From positions 1 to 36,600 of the forward strand of contig JAICSU010000006.1 in assembly GCA_025936735.1 (NCBI GenBank): DNA of 36,600 nt, given 5' to 3'. Position 1 is the stretch's first letter. Every line of letters starts with the position of its first letter. Source of the DNA: Amnibacterium sp. (GTDB lineage: Bacteria; Actinomycetota; Actinomycetes; Actinomycetales; Microbacteriaceae). A model generated the notes under the pieces. It had not been told where the DNA came from. It saw only the letters and a list, made by a program, of their open reading frames with translations, and did no database searches. A program made the position numbers and the translations under genes. Shown here piece by piece: positions 22,011-30,141 of this stretch.

Positions 22011-22754
22011 CTACAGCATCACGTCGCCACCGTTGGGCCCGAGCGTCTGTCCGACGTAGTAGGAGCCCTCGGCGGATGCGAGCAGCACGGCGGTGGGGGT
22101 GACCTCGGTCACGCGGCCGAAGCGTCCGATGGGCAGTTCCGCGAGCTTGGCGGACCGCCACGCCTCGGTCTCGTTCTCGAGCAGCGGCGTCTCGATCGGC
22201 CCCGGTGCGATGGCGTTCACGAGCACGCCGCGCGAGGAGACCTCCCGGGCCAGCGCCGTGGTGAAGCCGATGACGCCGGCCTTGCTCGCCGAGTAGTGGA
22301 CGGCGCTCACCCCGCCGATCTGCCCGAGCTGGGAGGCGATGTTGATGATGCGCCCGTCACCCCGCTCGAGCATCGGGCCGATCAGGGCCCGCGTGCAGAG
22401 GAAGACGCTACGGAGGTTGGTCTTCAGCACCCGGTCCCATTCGGCGGCGCTCATGTCCTCGAGCAGCGACTCGGAGAAGATGCCGGCGTTGTTCACGAGG
22501 ATGTCGACGCGGCCGAAGCGGTCGATCGCCGCCGTCGCCATCCGCTGCACCTGGGCCTCGTCGCTGACGTCAGTCTCGACGAAGAGCGCCTCGCGGCCCT
22601 GCGTCCGCACCCCCTCGACCGTCGCCGGGGCCTCGGAGGCGCGGTCGGCGATCACGACGTCGGCCCCCTCGGCGGCGAAGGCGATGGCGATGCCCTGCCC
22701 GATCCCGGATGCGCCGCCCGTGACGAGCGCGGTCCTGCCGGCGAGGCGGTTCAT
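22011..22754 (-). CDS. SDR-family oxidoreductase (complete, glucose-1-dehydrogenase/FabG-like)
   Basis: This 247-residue NAD(P)-dependent dehydrogenase is intact: cofactor motif TGGASGIG (12-19), an acidic D37 that favours NAD over NADP, NNAG (88-91), and catalytic S141, Y154 and K158 (YSASK). The C-terminal part has VNAIAPGPIETPL and a final GGDVML. A Shine-Dalgarno (AGGAAGG) lies 8-9 nt before ATG 22754. It probably shares a transcript with the amidotransferase gene 41 nt downstream. The substrate is not evident. It could functionally replace the deleted SDR of the sugar operon, but nothing in its location demands that. Confidence 0.82.
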   Translation of the reverse strand: MNRLAGRTALVTGGASGIGQGIAIAFAAEGADVVIADRASEAPATVEGVRTQGREALFVETDVSDEAQVQRMATAAIDRFGRVDILVNNAGIFSESLLEDMSAAEWDRVLKTNLRSVFLCTRALIGPMLERGDGRIINIASQLGQIGGVSAVHYSASKAGVIGFTTALAREVSSRGVLVNAIAPGPIETPLLENETEAWRSAKLAELPIGRFGRVTEVTPTAVLLASAEGSYYVGQTLGPNGGDVML

Positions 22755-22821
22755 CGGGGTCCCTTCCTGTCGACTGCCCCCTCTGTTGTAGTCCCCCCCA
22801 CCGGTGATCCCCGCTCAGGAT

Positions 22822-22837
22822 GACCGGGGCGCCGGTC
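22822..22837. terminator. Short hairpin after the helicase-nuclease gene
   Basis: GACCGG (22822-22827) pairs with CCGGTC (22832-22837) around the tetraloop GGCG, 3 nt beyond the end of the large minus-strand gene. It is a modest 6-bp stem without a T-run, plausible as a weak terminator before the SDR promoter. Confidence 0.35.
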
Positions 22838-22840
22838 GGG

Positions 22841-25800
22841 TCAGGTGTGCGAGGTCAGCCGGAGGAATCCGCTCAGCTCCGCGACGCCCTCCGCCGAGGT
22901 CGGCAGGTAGTCGGCGAGCGCGGGGGAGTGGATCAGGTAGCTGGCCCACTTCGCTCGGGAGATCGCGACGTTGAGCCGGTTCCGCATGAGCACGAAGGAG
23001 ATCCCGCGCGGCACGTCGGCGGGCGACGAGGCGGTGAGGGACACGATCGCGATGACGGCTTGCTGCCCCTGGAACTTGTCGACCGTGCCCACCGGCACGC
23101 GGGGGAAGCCGGCCGCGTTCAGCCGTTCGCGGAGCAGCGCGACCTGAGCGTTGAACGGCGCGACGACGATCAGGTCGGACTGCTGGAGCGGCTCGTCCCT
23201 CCGTCCGTCGGACGGGTCGCTCCACGAACGGCCGAGGGAGCCACGGACGAGCTCGACCACCCGATCCGCCTCGGCCGCCGACTGCACCGAGTCGCCCCCG
23301 TGCTCGACGGCGACCGCCGTGAGGCCCGGCGCGACGCCGTCGAGGTGCCGGTCCGTGGTCTCGGGCAGGTGGGAGCGGAGCCGCCCCTCGTAGGACAGCG
23401 CGGAGACGGCGTCCGTGAGGGCCGGATGCATCCGCCAGGTCTCGGCGAGGAAGTAGCCGAGGCGGTCGGGGAGCACGTCGTGGCCGTCGGACAGCCAGCC
23501 GAGCGCCGACTGGTCGACCGGTTCCGGATGCAGCCCCTGGCTCACCTGCGGCAGCTGCTGCGGATCGCCGAGCAGGAGGAGGTTGCGGGCGCTCACGCCG
23601 ACGGCGATCGTGTTGGCGAGCGAGAACTGGCCGGCTTCGTCGATGACGAGAAGATCGAGCTCACCCCGCGGCACCTGGTTGGGGTTGCTGAAGACCCAGG
23701 CGGTGCCACCCAGCACGTAGCCCTCGCGTCGGTGCTGCAGCACGAAGGGCAGGACGCCCTTGTCGGCGAGGGGCGTCCACGTGCCCGCGCTGCCACCCTT
23801 CGCGGGCCGCTTGACGACGAGGGTCGGGTCGACCCCGGCGGCCACGACCCGGTCGAGGAGGTTCTCGACGACGGCGTGGGACTGCGCGACCACGCCGACG
23901 CGCCATCCGTGCCGGCGGACGAGCGTGGCGATGACCTGCGCTCCGAGGTGGGTCTTGCCGGAGCCGGGAGGTCCCTGCACGGCGAGGTAGGAGCCGTCGA
24001 GGCGGAGGGCGGTCGTCACGATGGCGCCCGCGACCGACGCCCTGACCGGGGCGAGTGCTCCTCCGTCCCGGAGGCGCGGGGGCTGCCGGCGGAGGAGGTC
24101 GAGGGTCACGTCCGAGCGGTCGGGCCGATCGACGAGCGCTTCGCCCCACTCGAGGATCGCTTCCCGCTGGGTCTTGGTGTTGATCGGCGGCCCGGGGGTG
24201 AGCGCGATGGGCAGGTCGAGCCACGGGTCGCAGGCCACCCGGTTCTCGTCGCGCCCGGCGCTCTCGTCGAGGTCGAGCTGCACCCGGCCGTCCGGCAGCT
24301 GCCGCACGGCGAGGATCTCCCCGCCGCTGTGCTCGCCCCGCTGCCCTTCGGGTACGGAGTTGCAGCCGACCGGCGGCGGATCGTCGTACATGACGAAGCA
24401 GCCGTCGCCCGGCTTCAGCGAGCTGCCCGGCGCGAGCGTGCCGACGAGGCGGAGCACCCGGTTGTCGGACTTGCGCGTCCCATTCCGCGCCCAGTCGTGC
24501 AGCACCCTCGTCGCGTCGGGATCGACGACGAGCACGTCCTTCTGCTCGGCCCACGCGTCGATCGGGGCGATCTCGCGGTTGTAGTGCTCCCACCAGAAGG
24601 ACTTGTCCTCGCGCCGGTGGTACTCGATGGCCGCCGCGGCGAGGGCGACCGCGGTCTGCTCGGGCGTGCGGGCGTCCGCCGGGATCCCCGTGATGCCGGC
24701 GAGCAGCGCGTCGCGGGCGACGTCCTCGCGCCGGGCGAGCTGGACGTCCTTCGCCGTGTCCGGCGGCAGGGGAGGACGGCGCCGGATTCCGAGCTCGTCC
24801 GCTCGGTCGAGCATCCAGTCGCGCAGCCCGAGGGTGGAGGCGCAGTCGTACTCGTTGTAGTCGGCGATCTCCCGCAGCTGGGCCTCCGCCTCGGCCGTGC
24901 GGCCCTCGTCGCGGAGGCGGCAGTAGACGACGTAGGCGTCGACGGAGTCGGCGGCGTTCGTCACGTCGCTCTCGCGCAGGCGGTCGCCCATGTAGATGGG
25001 CTCGAGCTTCTTCAGGCTGTAGGACCGCTCCGAGATGCGCATCGTGCGCAGGACGATCGGATAGAGGTCGACGAGCACGTGGTCGCGGAGGAGGTCGTCG
25101 AGGATCGCCTCGCCCACGCCGTGCCGGGCGCACAGCTGCTGCAGGTGGCTGCGCTCGTAGTCGGCGTAGTGGTAGATGTGCAGGCCCGGGTGCCGCTTGC
25201 GCCGCTCGTCGACGTAGTGCAGGAAGTCGAGCAGTGCCTGCTTCTCCTGCGCGCGGTCGTGCGCCCAGAACGGCCGGAAGTGCTCACGCTGCCCGTCGTG
25301 GTCGATGACCCCGAAGAGGTACTCGAGCCCCCACTCGCGGTGGTCGTCGCTCCACAGCGGGTCGCCCTCGAAGTCGAAGAAGATGTCGCCGGGATCCGCC
25401 GGGGGGAGGGCGGCGAAGCCGTCCGGGTCGATCACCTGCACGTCGACGCGGTGCCGCCCTGGCTCCGTCGTCGTCTCCGCAGCGAGCTGCAGCTCCGCCT
25501 GGAGCCGGAGCCGCTGCAGTGCCGCCGGTCCGATGCCGTCGATCGGGCCCGTGCTCGCGGCGAACTCGTCGATGGTGCGGATGCCGACCTCGTGCAGTCG
25601 CTGCCGCTGGTTGACGGTGAGGCGCCCGACGAGCAGCACGTCGCGGACGGCTTCGACCTGCGCGGCGCACTCGGCACAGCGGCCGCACGCCCGCACCTCC
25701 TCCGCTCGCCATCCGATCGCGTCGGTGTCCGCCATCCGCGCATCGACGAGCCGGCGTAGGCGCCCCATTCGCAGATCGAAGACGGGACGGATGTCGTCGA

Positions 25801-26374
25801 GCCGGTGCGAGGAGCGGGTTCCGTCGCCGAGCAGCAGGTGCACCGTGTCGCCGACCGGGATCCCGAGCCGCTCGAGCTGCTGCGCATAGGCGGCGAGCTG
25901 CAGCAGCGCCGTGACCTTCGCCCGACGGGCCAGCTTCGTGTCGTAGACGTCCCAGCGGTCGCCGGTCTCGTCGGTCGCGCGGACCAGGAAGTCGGCGAAC
26001 CCGAGGAACGACCCGTCGAAGAGCGTGGCCTGGAAGACGACGTCGGCCCCGTCGCGCATGGCGGCGATCGTCTCGGCCTGCGCGCCCCGCAGCGCTTCGA
26101 AGTCGGTGGAGTCCTCCGGCCGCTCGATCACGGCGACGCCGCCCGAGCGCCCCGGCTCGTACGGACCGAACATGCGCACGTACTCCTCGAGCCGCCGCCG
26201 CTCGTGCTCGTCGCCGAGCGCGGCCGCGCGCCGGTTCATCGAGTCCTCGGGCTCGGCGACCGCGTCGACGCGGCCGAGCTTCGCGTCGAGGCGGCGCATC
26301 AGGCCCCACTCGCACTCGACGGCGGCCTTGAGGTCGGAGGCGCTGCACACCACCGCTCCATCACGAACGAACAT
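22841..26374 (-). CDS. Fusion of Fe-S RecB-like nuclease (TM0106/Cas4-like), RNase H-like domain and SF1 helicase
   Basis: This 1177-residue protein is predicted to process DNA ends or foreign DNA. Residues about 1-270 form a RecB/Cas4-like nuclease, with a Cys near residue 21 and the CGRCAEC cluster near 230-237 (four Cys for an iron-sulfur cluster), and the YDTKLAR active-site motif near 146. About 270-310 is a helix-hairpin-helix-like segment (IDGIGPAALQRLRL). An RNase H-like domain begins at DIFFDFEGDP (about 333), continuing with HIYHYADYE and YNEYDCAST. A linker leads to an SF1 helicase: Walker A GPPGSGKTHL (about 800), VIDEAG (about 911), LLLGDPQQLPQ, VDKFQGQQ and NVAISRAK (about 1135). 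GGAAGGAGG precedes ATG 26374. It appears to stand alone, not in a recognised defence operon. Confidence 0.85.
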   Translation of the reverse strand: MFVRDGAVVCSASDLKAAVECEWGLMRRLDAKLGRVDAVAEPEDSMNRRAAALGDEHERRRLEEYVRMFGPYEPGRSGGVAVIERPEDSTDFEALRGAQAETIAAMRDGADVVFQATLFDGSFLGFADFLVRATDETGDRWDVYDTKLARRAKVTALLQLAAYAQQLERLGIPVGDTVHLLLGDGTRSSHRLDDIRPVFDLRMGRLRRLVDARMADTDAIGWRAEEVRACGRCAECAAQVEAVRDVLLVGRLTVNQRQRLHEVGIRTIDEFAASTGPIDGIGPAALQRLRLQAELQLAAETTTEPGRHRVDVQVIDPDGFAALPPADPGDIFFDFEGDPLWSDDHREWGLEYLFGVIDHDGQREHFRPFWAHDRAQEKQALLDFLHYVDERRKRHPGLHIYHYADYERSHLQQLCARHGVGEAILDDLLRDHVLVDLYPIVLRTMRISERSYSLKKLEPIYMGDRLRESDVTNAADSVDAYVVYCRLRDEGRTAEAEAQLREIADYNEYDCASTLGLRDWMLDRADELGIRRRPPLPPDTAKDVQLARREDVARDALLAGITGIPADARTPEQTAVALAAAAIEYHRREDKSFWWEHYNREIAPIDAWAEQKDVLVVDPDATRVLHDWARNGTRKSDNRVLRLVGTLAPGSSLKPGDGCFVMYDDPPPVGCNSVPEGQRGEHSGGEILAVRQLPDGRVQLDLDESAGRDENRVACDPWLDLPIALTPGPPINTKTQREAILEWGEALVDRPDRSDVTLDLLRRQPPRLRDGGALAPVRASVAGAIVTTALRLDGSYLAVQGPPGSGKTHLGAQVIATLVRRHGWRVGVVAQSHAVVENLLDRVVAAGVDPTLVVKRPAKGGSAGTWTPLADKGVLPFVLQHRREGYVLGGTAWVFSNPNQVPRGELDLLVIDEAGQFSLANTIAVGVSARNLLLLGDPQQLPQVSQGLHPEPVDQSALGWLSDGHDVLPDRLGYFLAETWRMHPALTDAVSALSYEGRLRSHLPETTDRHLDGVAPGLTAVAVEHGGDSVQSAAEADRVVELVRGSLGRSWSDPSDGRRDEPLQQSDLIVVAPFNAQVALLRERLNAAGFPRVPVGTVDKFQGQQAVIAIVSLTASSPADVPRGISFVLMRNRLNVAISRAKWASYLIHSPALADYLPTSAEGVAELSGFLRLTSHT

Positions 26375-26412
26375 CGCGCCTCCTTCCGAACCGCCTGATG
26401 GACGCTAAACGG

Positions 26413-26426
26413 CAGGTCCGACAGCG
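26413..26426. repeat. 14-bp direct repeat, copy at the 3' side of the HNH gene
   Basis: CAGGTCCGACAGCG here is identical to 27833-27846. It lies 27 nt beyond the HNH gene's stop and 38 nt before the start of the helicase-nuclease gene, so it may also be part of that gene's promoter region (TAGCGT on the minus strand at 26402-26407 lies just downstream of it). Confidence 0.7.
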
Positions 26427-26453
26427 GTTTCGCTCCTGTGCAGCGAGGGTCGC

Positions 26454-27805
26454 TCAGAAGGGGCAGTCGTCGGCCTGGAGTGGTGTGCCGTGGGTGCGGA
26501 CTCGAAGCGAGGGGCGTACCACCCGGATCGCGCCCCAGCGGGATCGCCAGATGGTGCTCCCGTCGTCGCCGACAGTGACCGTCCAATGCCCGCCCTCGTC
26601 CTTCATCTGGTGGGAGGGGCGGCAGAGGGGTTGCAGGTTGGTGTGCCGGGTGCGGCCGTCGTGCTCGAGGCGGGTGATGTGGTCCAGATCCGCCCGATGC
26701 GCCGGCAGTCCGCAGTCGTCGCCGGTGCAGGTCGGGGTCCGCACGTGGATCAGCCTCTTCAACCCGGCCGGGATGAAGCGTTCCGTCGAGTCGATGCCGA
26801 TCACCGCGTCGTCGACCGGGTCCGTCACCACCCGGGTCCAGCACCGGGTGTGCTGCACGATCCGGCGGGCGACGTCCGCGTCGATGGGACCCATCCCGGC
26901 CAGCTCGCCCGGCTCATCCGAGGCCCCGGTCGCGGTCTCCGCGGACATGATGACCAGCACCGTGGCCTGCACCGCCTTGCGGTGCGGGACGCGGAGACTG
27001 CCCAGCCGCTCCATCGGGTAGGCGGGGTCGGCCATCTCGGGGGCGTCGACGGCGGCGCCGTGCAGGATCAGATCGATCACGATGTCCGCCATCAGCTGAC
27101 CCAGGCTGCGGCACTCGCCCTCACGCCCATGGGCCTTGACCGCCGCCTGCCGGACCGCGTCATAGACCGCCGCGACATCCGTCGCGTCGGTGCTGATCGT
27201 CAACGACGCCTGCCCGTCCATCCCCGGCCGGGCCGACACATGCCGGCGGCCGGACGCCCGACCATGCCGCACCGTCGCCGCCTGCGGATCCAGCCGATCC
27301 CGGAGCATCGCCAGCTTCCGGATCAGCACGGTCGGCTTCTCCTCCTGCACCAGCTGCGCCGCCGCCAGATCGAACGCGGCCAGCGCATCCCCGTCCAGGC
27401 CCCCGGACTCGTCCGCCGCGATCCCGCGGCCGTGTCCGAGCAGAAGCCGTCGAGGAACACCGCCCACGTCGCCGGCAGCCGATCCCGCAGCGTCCACCCG
27501 GTGGCCAGCTGCCGCTCCACCGTCTGCCGCGGGATGCGCAGCACGGTCGCCTGGTGCAGCAGGAACGCCCGCACGATCGCGTCATCCACCCGCACCGTGC
27601 GGCCCTGCTGCTGCTCCTCCAGCACCATCGCATCGAACCCCGCCAGCATCACCTGCCGGCGCAGCGCCGCCGCCCGATTCGCCACCCGATCCGCCTGCGC
27701 CAACGCGCCCGTGAACAACGCCTCACGCGCATCCAGATCCGCGAACTCGCCCTCACCACACCCGTCCCCGCTCCTCGGAGGGGGATCCGTCGACTCCTTC
27801 GTCAT
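26454..27805 (-). pseudogene. DUF222/13E12-repeat HNH endonuclease, broken by a frameshift
   Basis: Two overlapping frames together make one 13E12-family protein. The first, from ATG 27805 (MTKESTDPP), covers the start of DUF222 and ends as recognisable family sequence at about LPATWAVFLDGF. The second continues from about GIAADESGGLDGDALAAFDLAAAQL through the rest of DUF222 to the HNH domain (ADLDHITRLEHDGRTRHTNL, then QPLCRPSHQMK) and stops at 26454. The switch lies near 27420-27450 and fits loss of one base. If real, the nuclease domain is not made; a sequencing error is the alternative. Such genes are multicopy in many actinobacteria and are linked to REP13E12 repeats in Mycobacterium. 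Direct repeats of 14 bp lie 27 nt outside each end. Confidence 0.8.
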
Positions 27806-27832
27806 ACCCGCAGTGAACACCCCAGGTCCGAC

Positions 27833-27846
27833 AGCGACTCGCGCGC
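27833..27846. repeat. 14-bp direct repeat, copy at the 5' side of the HNH gene
   Basis: CAGGTCCGACAGCG, identical and in the same orientation as 26413-26426. It lies 27 nt before the ATG of the HNH gene. The pair could be a target-site duplication, element ends, or a promoter motif shared by two genes. Confidence 0.7.
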
Positions 27847-27899
27847 TCACCAGGGAAAAGACCGCCTCCGGGAAAGCCCTGATCGCCAGAGTGAATGGC

Positions 27900-28196
27900 T
27901 CAGAGCGAGCGGTCGACGTAGACGGGCGGGGCGGTGATCGGCCTGAAGGCCGGCCTCCGCACCGCTGCCATCCGCAGCGCCACGCCGCCCTGCTCCTCCC
28001 GCAGCCGGGCCAGCAGCGCCCGCTGCCGGCCGAGCACGCGGGTCGCCCGCTCGACGTCCGCAGGCGTCATCGGGCCCGGTCCGGGGGGCGGCGTCCAACC
28101 CTCGAGGCGCTCGAGGGCGCCCTGCTCGGCGCCCGCGACGCGATCCTCGAGGTCGTCGAGAACGGGTGTCCAGGCCGACAGGACCGGCTCAGCCAA
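27900..28196 (-). CDS. FliT-like small flagellar protein (position-based)
   Basis: This 98-residue, mostly helical protein (WTPVLDDLEDRVAGAEQGALERLEGW, a PPPGPGPMTPADV turn, then RATRVLGRQRALLARLREEQG) resembles FliT chaperones in size and helix layout but has no diagnostic motif. It follows fliS with an 8-nt overlap; the start is a TTG at 28196. FliT-type proteins bind FliD and keep it soluble for export. The gene order fliD-fliS-(fliT) is the main argument. No terminator was seen in the 95 nt that follow before the HNH gene. Confidence 0.55.
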   Translation of the reverse strand: MAEPVLSAWTPVLDDLEDRVAGAEQGALERLEGWTPPPGPGPMTPADVERATRVLGRQRALLARLREEQGGVALRMAAVRRPAFRPITAPPVYVDRSL

Positions 28197-28605
28197 CGGC
28201 GTCGCGGCGGAGCGCCGCCTGCTCCATGGACACCTTCAGCGCGGCCTCGTGCCAGGCGGTGCGCAGGGGCTCGAGCAGGACGATGCACTCGCGCGTCTTG
28301 CCGATGTCCCGCTTGATGTTCGCGGTGACGAGGTTCTGCACGACGTACCCGTAGAGCGCGAGGAGCGCCGGACCGCCGTCCCAGATCTCGGGGCGGAGCG
28401 AGCTCATCAGCTCGGTCACGATCTCCTGCGCGTGCAGCAGGCACGGCGTCGCGGTCGTCCAGTCCTCCTGCCGCTGCGCCGTCTCCGCCCGCTGCAGGTC
28501 GAGCAGCAACCGGTCGTAGAGCATCGTGAGGATCCGCGCGGGCGACGCGGACAGCACCGAGTCGCGGTTGTAGAGGTTGCGCGCGGCGGCGTATTCGTTG
28601 GCCAT
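28189..28605 (-). CDS. fliS: Flagellar export chaperone FliS
   Basis: This 138-residue four-helix chaperone binds the flagellin C-terminus in the cytoplasm and prevents early polymerisation. The start MANEYAAARNLYNRDSVLSA, then SPARILTMLYDRLLLDLQRAE, and later the helices ELMSSLRPEIWDGGPALLALYGY and NLVTANIKRD are typical of the family. ATG 28605 is chosen over an upstream in-frame start that would add 26 unrelated residues. The gene begins 14 nt after the fliD stop and overlaps the next gene. Confidence 0.9.
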   Translation of the reverse strand: MANEYAAARNLYNRDSVLSASPARILTMLYDRLLLDLQRAETAQRQEDWTTATPCLLHAQEIVTELMSSLRPEIWDGGPALLALYGYVVQNLVTANIKRDIGKTRECIVLLEPLRTAWHEAALKVSMEQAALRRDAVG

Positions 28606-28619
28606 CGGGGTCAGCCGTT

Positions 28620-30041
28620 CTACTTGGATGAGGAGGAGGACGAGGAGTAGCTCGGGAGCGAGTTGATCTGCCCGGTGAGCCACGACGCCTGCGAGCTGAG
28701 CGTGTTCAGCGCGGTCTCCATGGCGTTGAACTGGTTCTGGTAGTTCTGCTGGATCGTCGCGAGCCGGGTGTCCCAGTCGCTGATCTGCGAGTTGAGGCTC
28801 GACTCCTGCGACTGCTCGGATGTGATCTTCTGCGTCAGGGTTCCGCTCAGCGGGTCGGACGCCGCGGACGCGGCGTCGCTGATCCGGCCGGCGATGGTCT
28901 GGAACATCGCCATCGTCCCCGTCGGATCGCTCGCCATCGCCCTCGTGAAGACGCCCTGGTCGAAGGTGATGGTGCCGGTCTTCGTCAGCGTGATCCCGAT
29001 CGACGAGGGGCTCGTCAGCACCCCGTTCACGGTGACCGCGCCCGTCGCCGCGGAGAGCATCTGGTCGTTCAACGCGCGGATCCCGGTGTCGCCGGTGAAT
29101 ACTGCGCCAGTGGTCGAGGTGCTGCTCGTGCCGCCGCTGGTGCTCGAGCTCGTCGTGACGGCCGTGTCCGTGGCGATGGTGGAGAAGAAGGCGATGAGGT
29201 TGCCCGTCAGCGAGGAGGCGGCGCCGGCGGCCTTGCTCGAGTCGGGCTTCACCGTGATGGTCGCCGGGGAGGTCGTCACGGCGGACACGGTCACGTTCAC
29301 GCCGGTCATGAGGCCGGTGAAGGTGTTCGAGGACGACGTGACGGTCTGCTCGGCACCGGTGCCGCCGTAGAGCGTGATGCTGGCGTCCTGGGCGGTGGTC
29401 ACCGTCGTCACGGGGAGGACAGTTCCGGTCGCGCTGTCGACCCCCTCGTATGCGGTGAACGCGCCCGCGGCGCCGGTGCCGGTCGACCGGAGCTGCAGCC
29501 GGTACTGCGGGTTGCCCTGGGCGTCGGTGCCGGCGTTGATCTTCGTCGCGGTCACGCCGGTGTTGCCGCCGTTGATGGCGGCGACGATGTCGTCGAGGTT
29601 GGTGGAGAGGGCGGTGACGGTCTTCTCACCCGTCCCGGTCTTGATGGTGATGCTCGGCGTCGAGGAGGATGCGTCCGGCCATGCGGTCATCACTCCGGTG
29701 ACGGACGTCTGCGCGGTGGCGACCGCGCCGACCGTGAAGGAGACGCTGCCGGCGGCCGCTGTCGAGTCGGCCGTGGCCGTGATCCCGCTCGTGTCGCTCG
29801 ACGCGGTGAAAGCCGTGAGTGAACCGGCAGTCGACGCGGTCTTGGCCGCGGTGGCGATCGCGGCGAGCTGCGTGTTCACCGACTGCAGCGCGTTTCGGTA
29901 GGTGGAGACGTTCGAGAGCTGGTTCTTCAGCAGCGTCTGCGGTTGCTGTTCGATCGCCATCAGCTTGGTGATGATGCCGCTGGTGTCGAGGCCGCTCGAG
30001 AGCCCCGACAAGCCGAGCCCGGACGTCGAGGTCGTCGTCAT
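28620..30041 (-). CDS. fliD: Flagellar filament cap protein FliD (hook-associated protein 2)
   Basis: This 473-residue protein caps the filament and helps flagellin fold into place outside the cell. The N-terminal D0 region (LGLSGLSSGLDTSGIITKLMAIEQQPQ in two parts, residues about 7-35) and QLSNVSTYRNALQSVNTQL are diagnostic. The C-terminal D0 helix contains SEQSQESSLNSQISDWDTRL, YQNQFNAMETALN and a serine-rich end. The middle is rich in Thr, Ser, Ala and Val, as usual for the exposed domains. ATG 30041 starts the gene, 100 nt after flagellin, with a terminator-like hairpin between. Confidence 0.92.
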   Translation of the reverse strand: MTTTSTSGLGLSGLSSGLDTSGIITKLMAIEQQPQTLLKNQLSNVSTYRNALQSVNTQLAAIATAAKTASTAGSLTAFTASSDTSGITATADSTAAAGSVSFTVGAVATAQTSVTGVMTAWPDASSSTPSITIKTGTGEKTVTALSTNLDDIVAAINGGNTGVTATKINAGTDAQGNPQYRLQLRSTGTGAAGAFTAYEGVDSATGTVLPVTTVTTAQDASITLYGGTGAEQTVTSSSNTFTGLMTGVNVTVSAVTTSPATITVKPDSSKAAGAASSLTGNLIAFFSTIATDTAVTTSSSTSGGTSSTSTTGAVFTGDTGIRALNDQMLSAATGAVTVNGVLTSPSSIGITLTKTGTITFDQGVFTRAMASDPTGTMAMFQTIAGRISDAASAASDPLSGTLTQKITSEQSQESSLNSQISDWDTRLATIQQNYQNQFNAMETALNTLSSQASWLTGQINSLPSYSSSSSSSK

Positions 30042-30088
30042 CGCGCGGCTCCAGGGATGTCAGGACGGGGTCTGCCGGTCACGCCCGA

Positions 30089-30120
30089 ATGGCGCGGGAG
30101 CGATACCGCCCCCGCGCCAT
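30089..30120 (-). terminator. Hairpin downstream of the flagellin gene
   Basis: ATGGCGCGGG (30089-30098) pairs perfectly with 30111-30120 over 10 bp around a 12-nt loop. It lies 21 nt after the flagellin stop on the minus strand and before fliD. A partial terminator here would let flagellin be made in excess of FliD. Confidence 0.65.
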
Positions 30121-30141
30121 CCGAGTGGTGATGCTTCAGGA

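Noticed and set aside
22820-25759. 979-codon open frame on the plus strand opposite the helicase-nuclease gene
   Set aside because: Its translation is low-complexity Arg/Val/Glu/Asp-rich sequence typical of the antisense frame of high-GC genes. The minus strand has full-length domain motifs and a Shine-Dalgarno.
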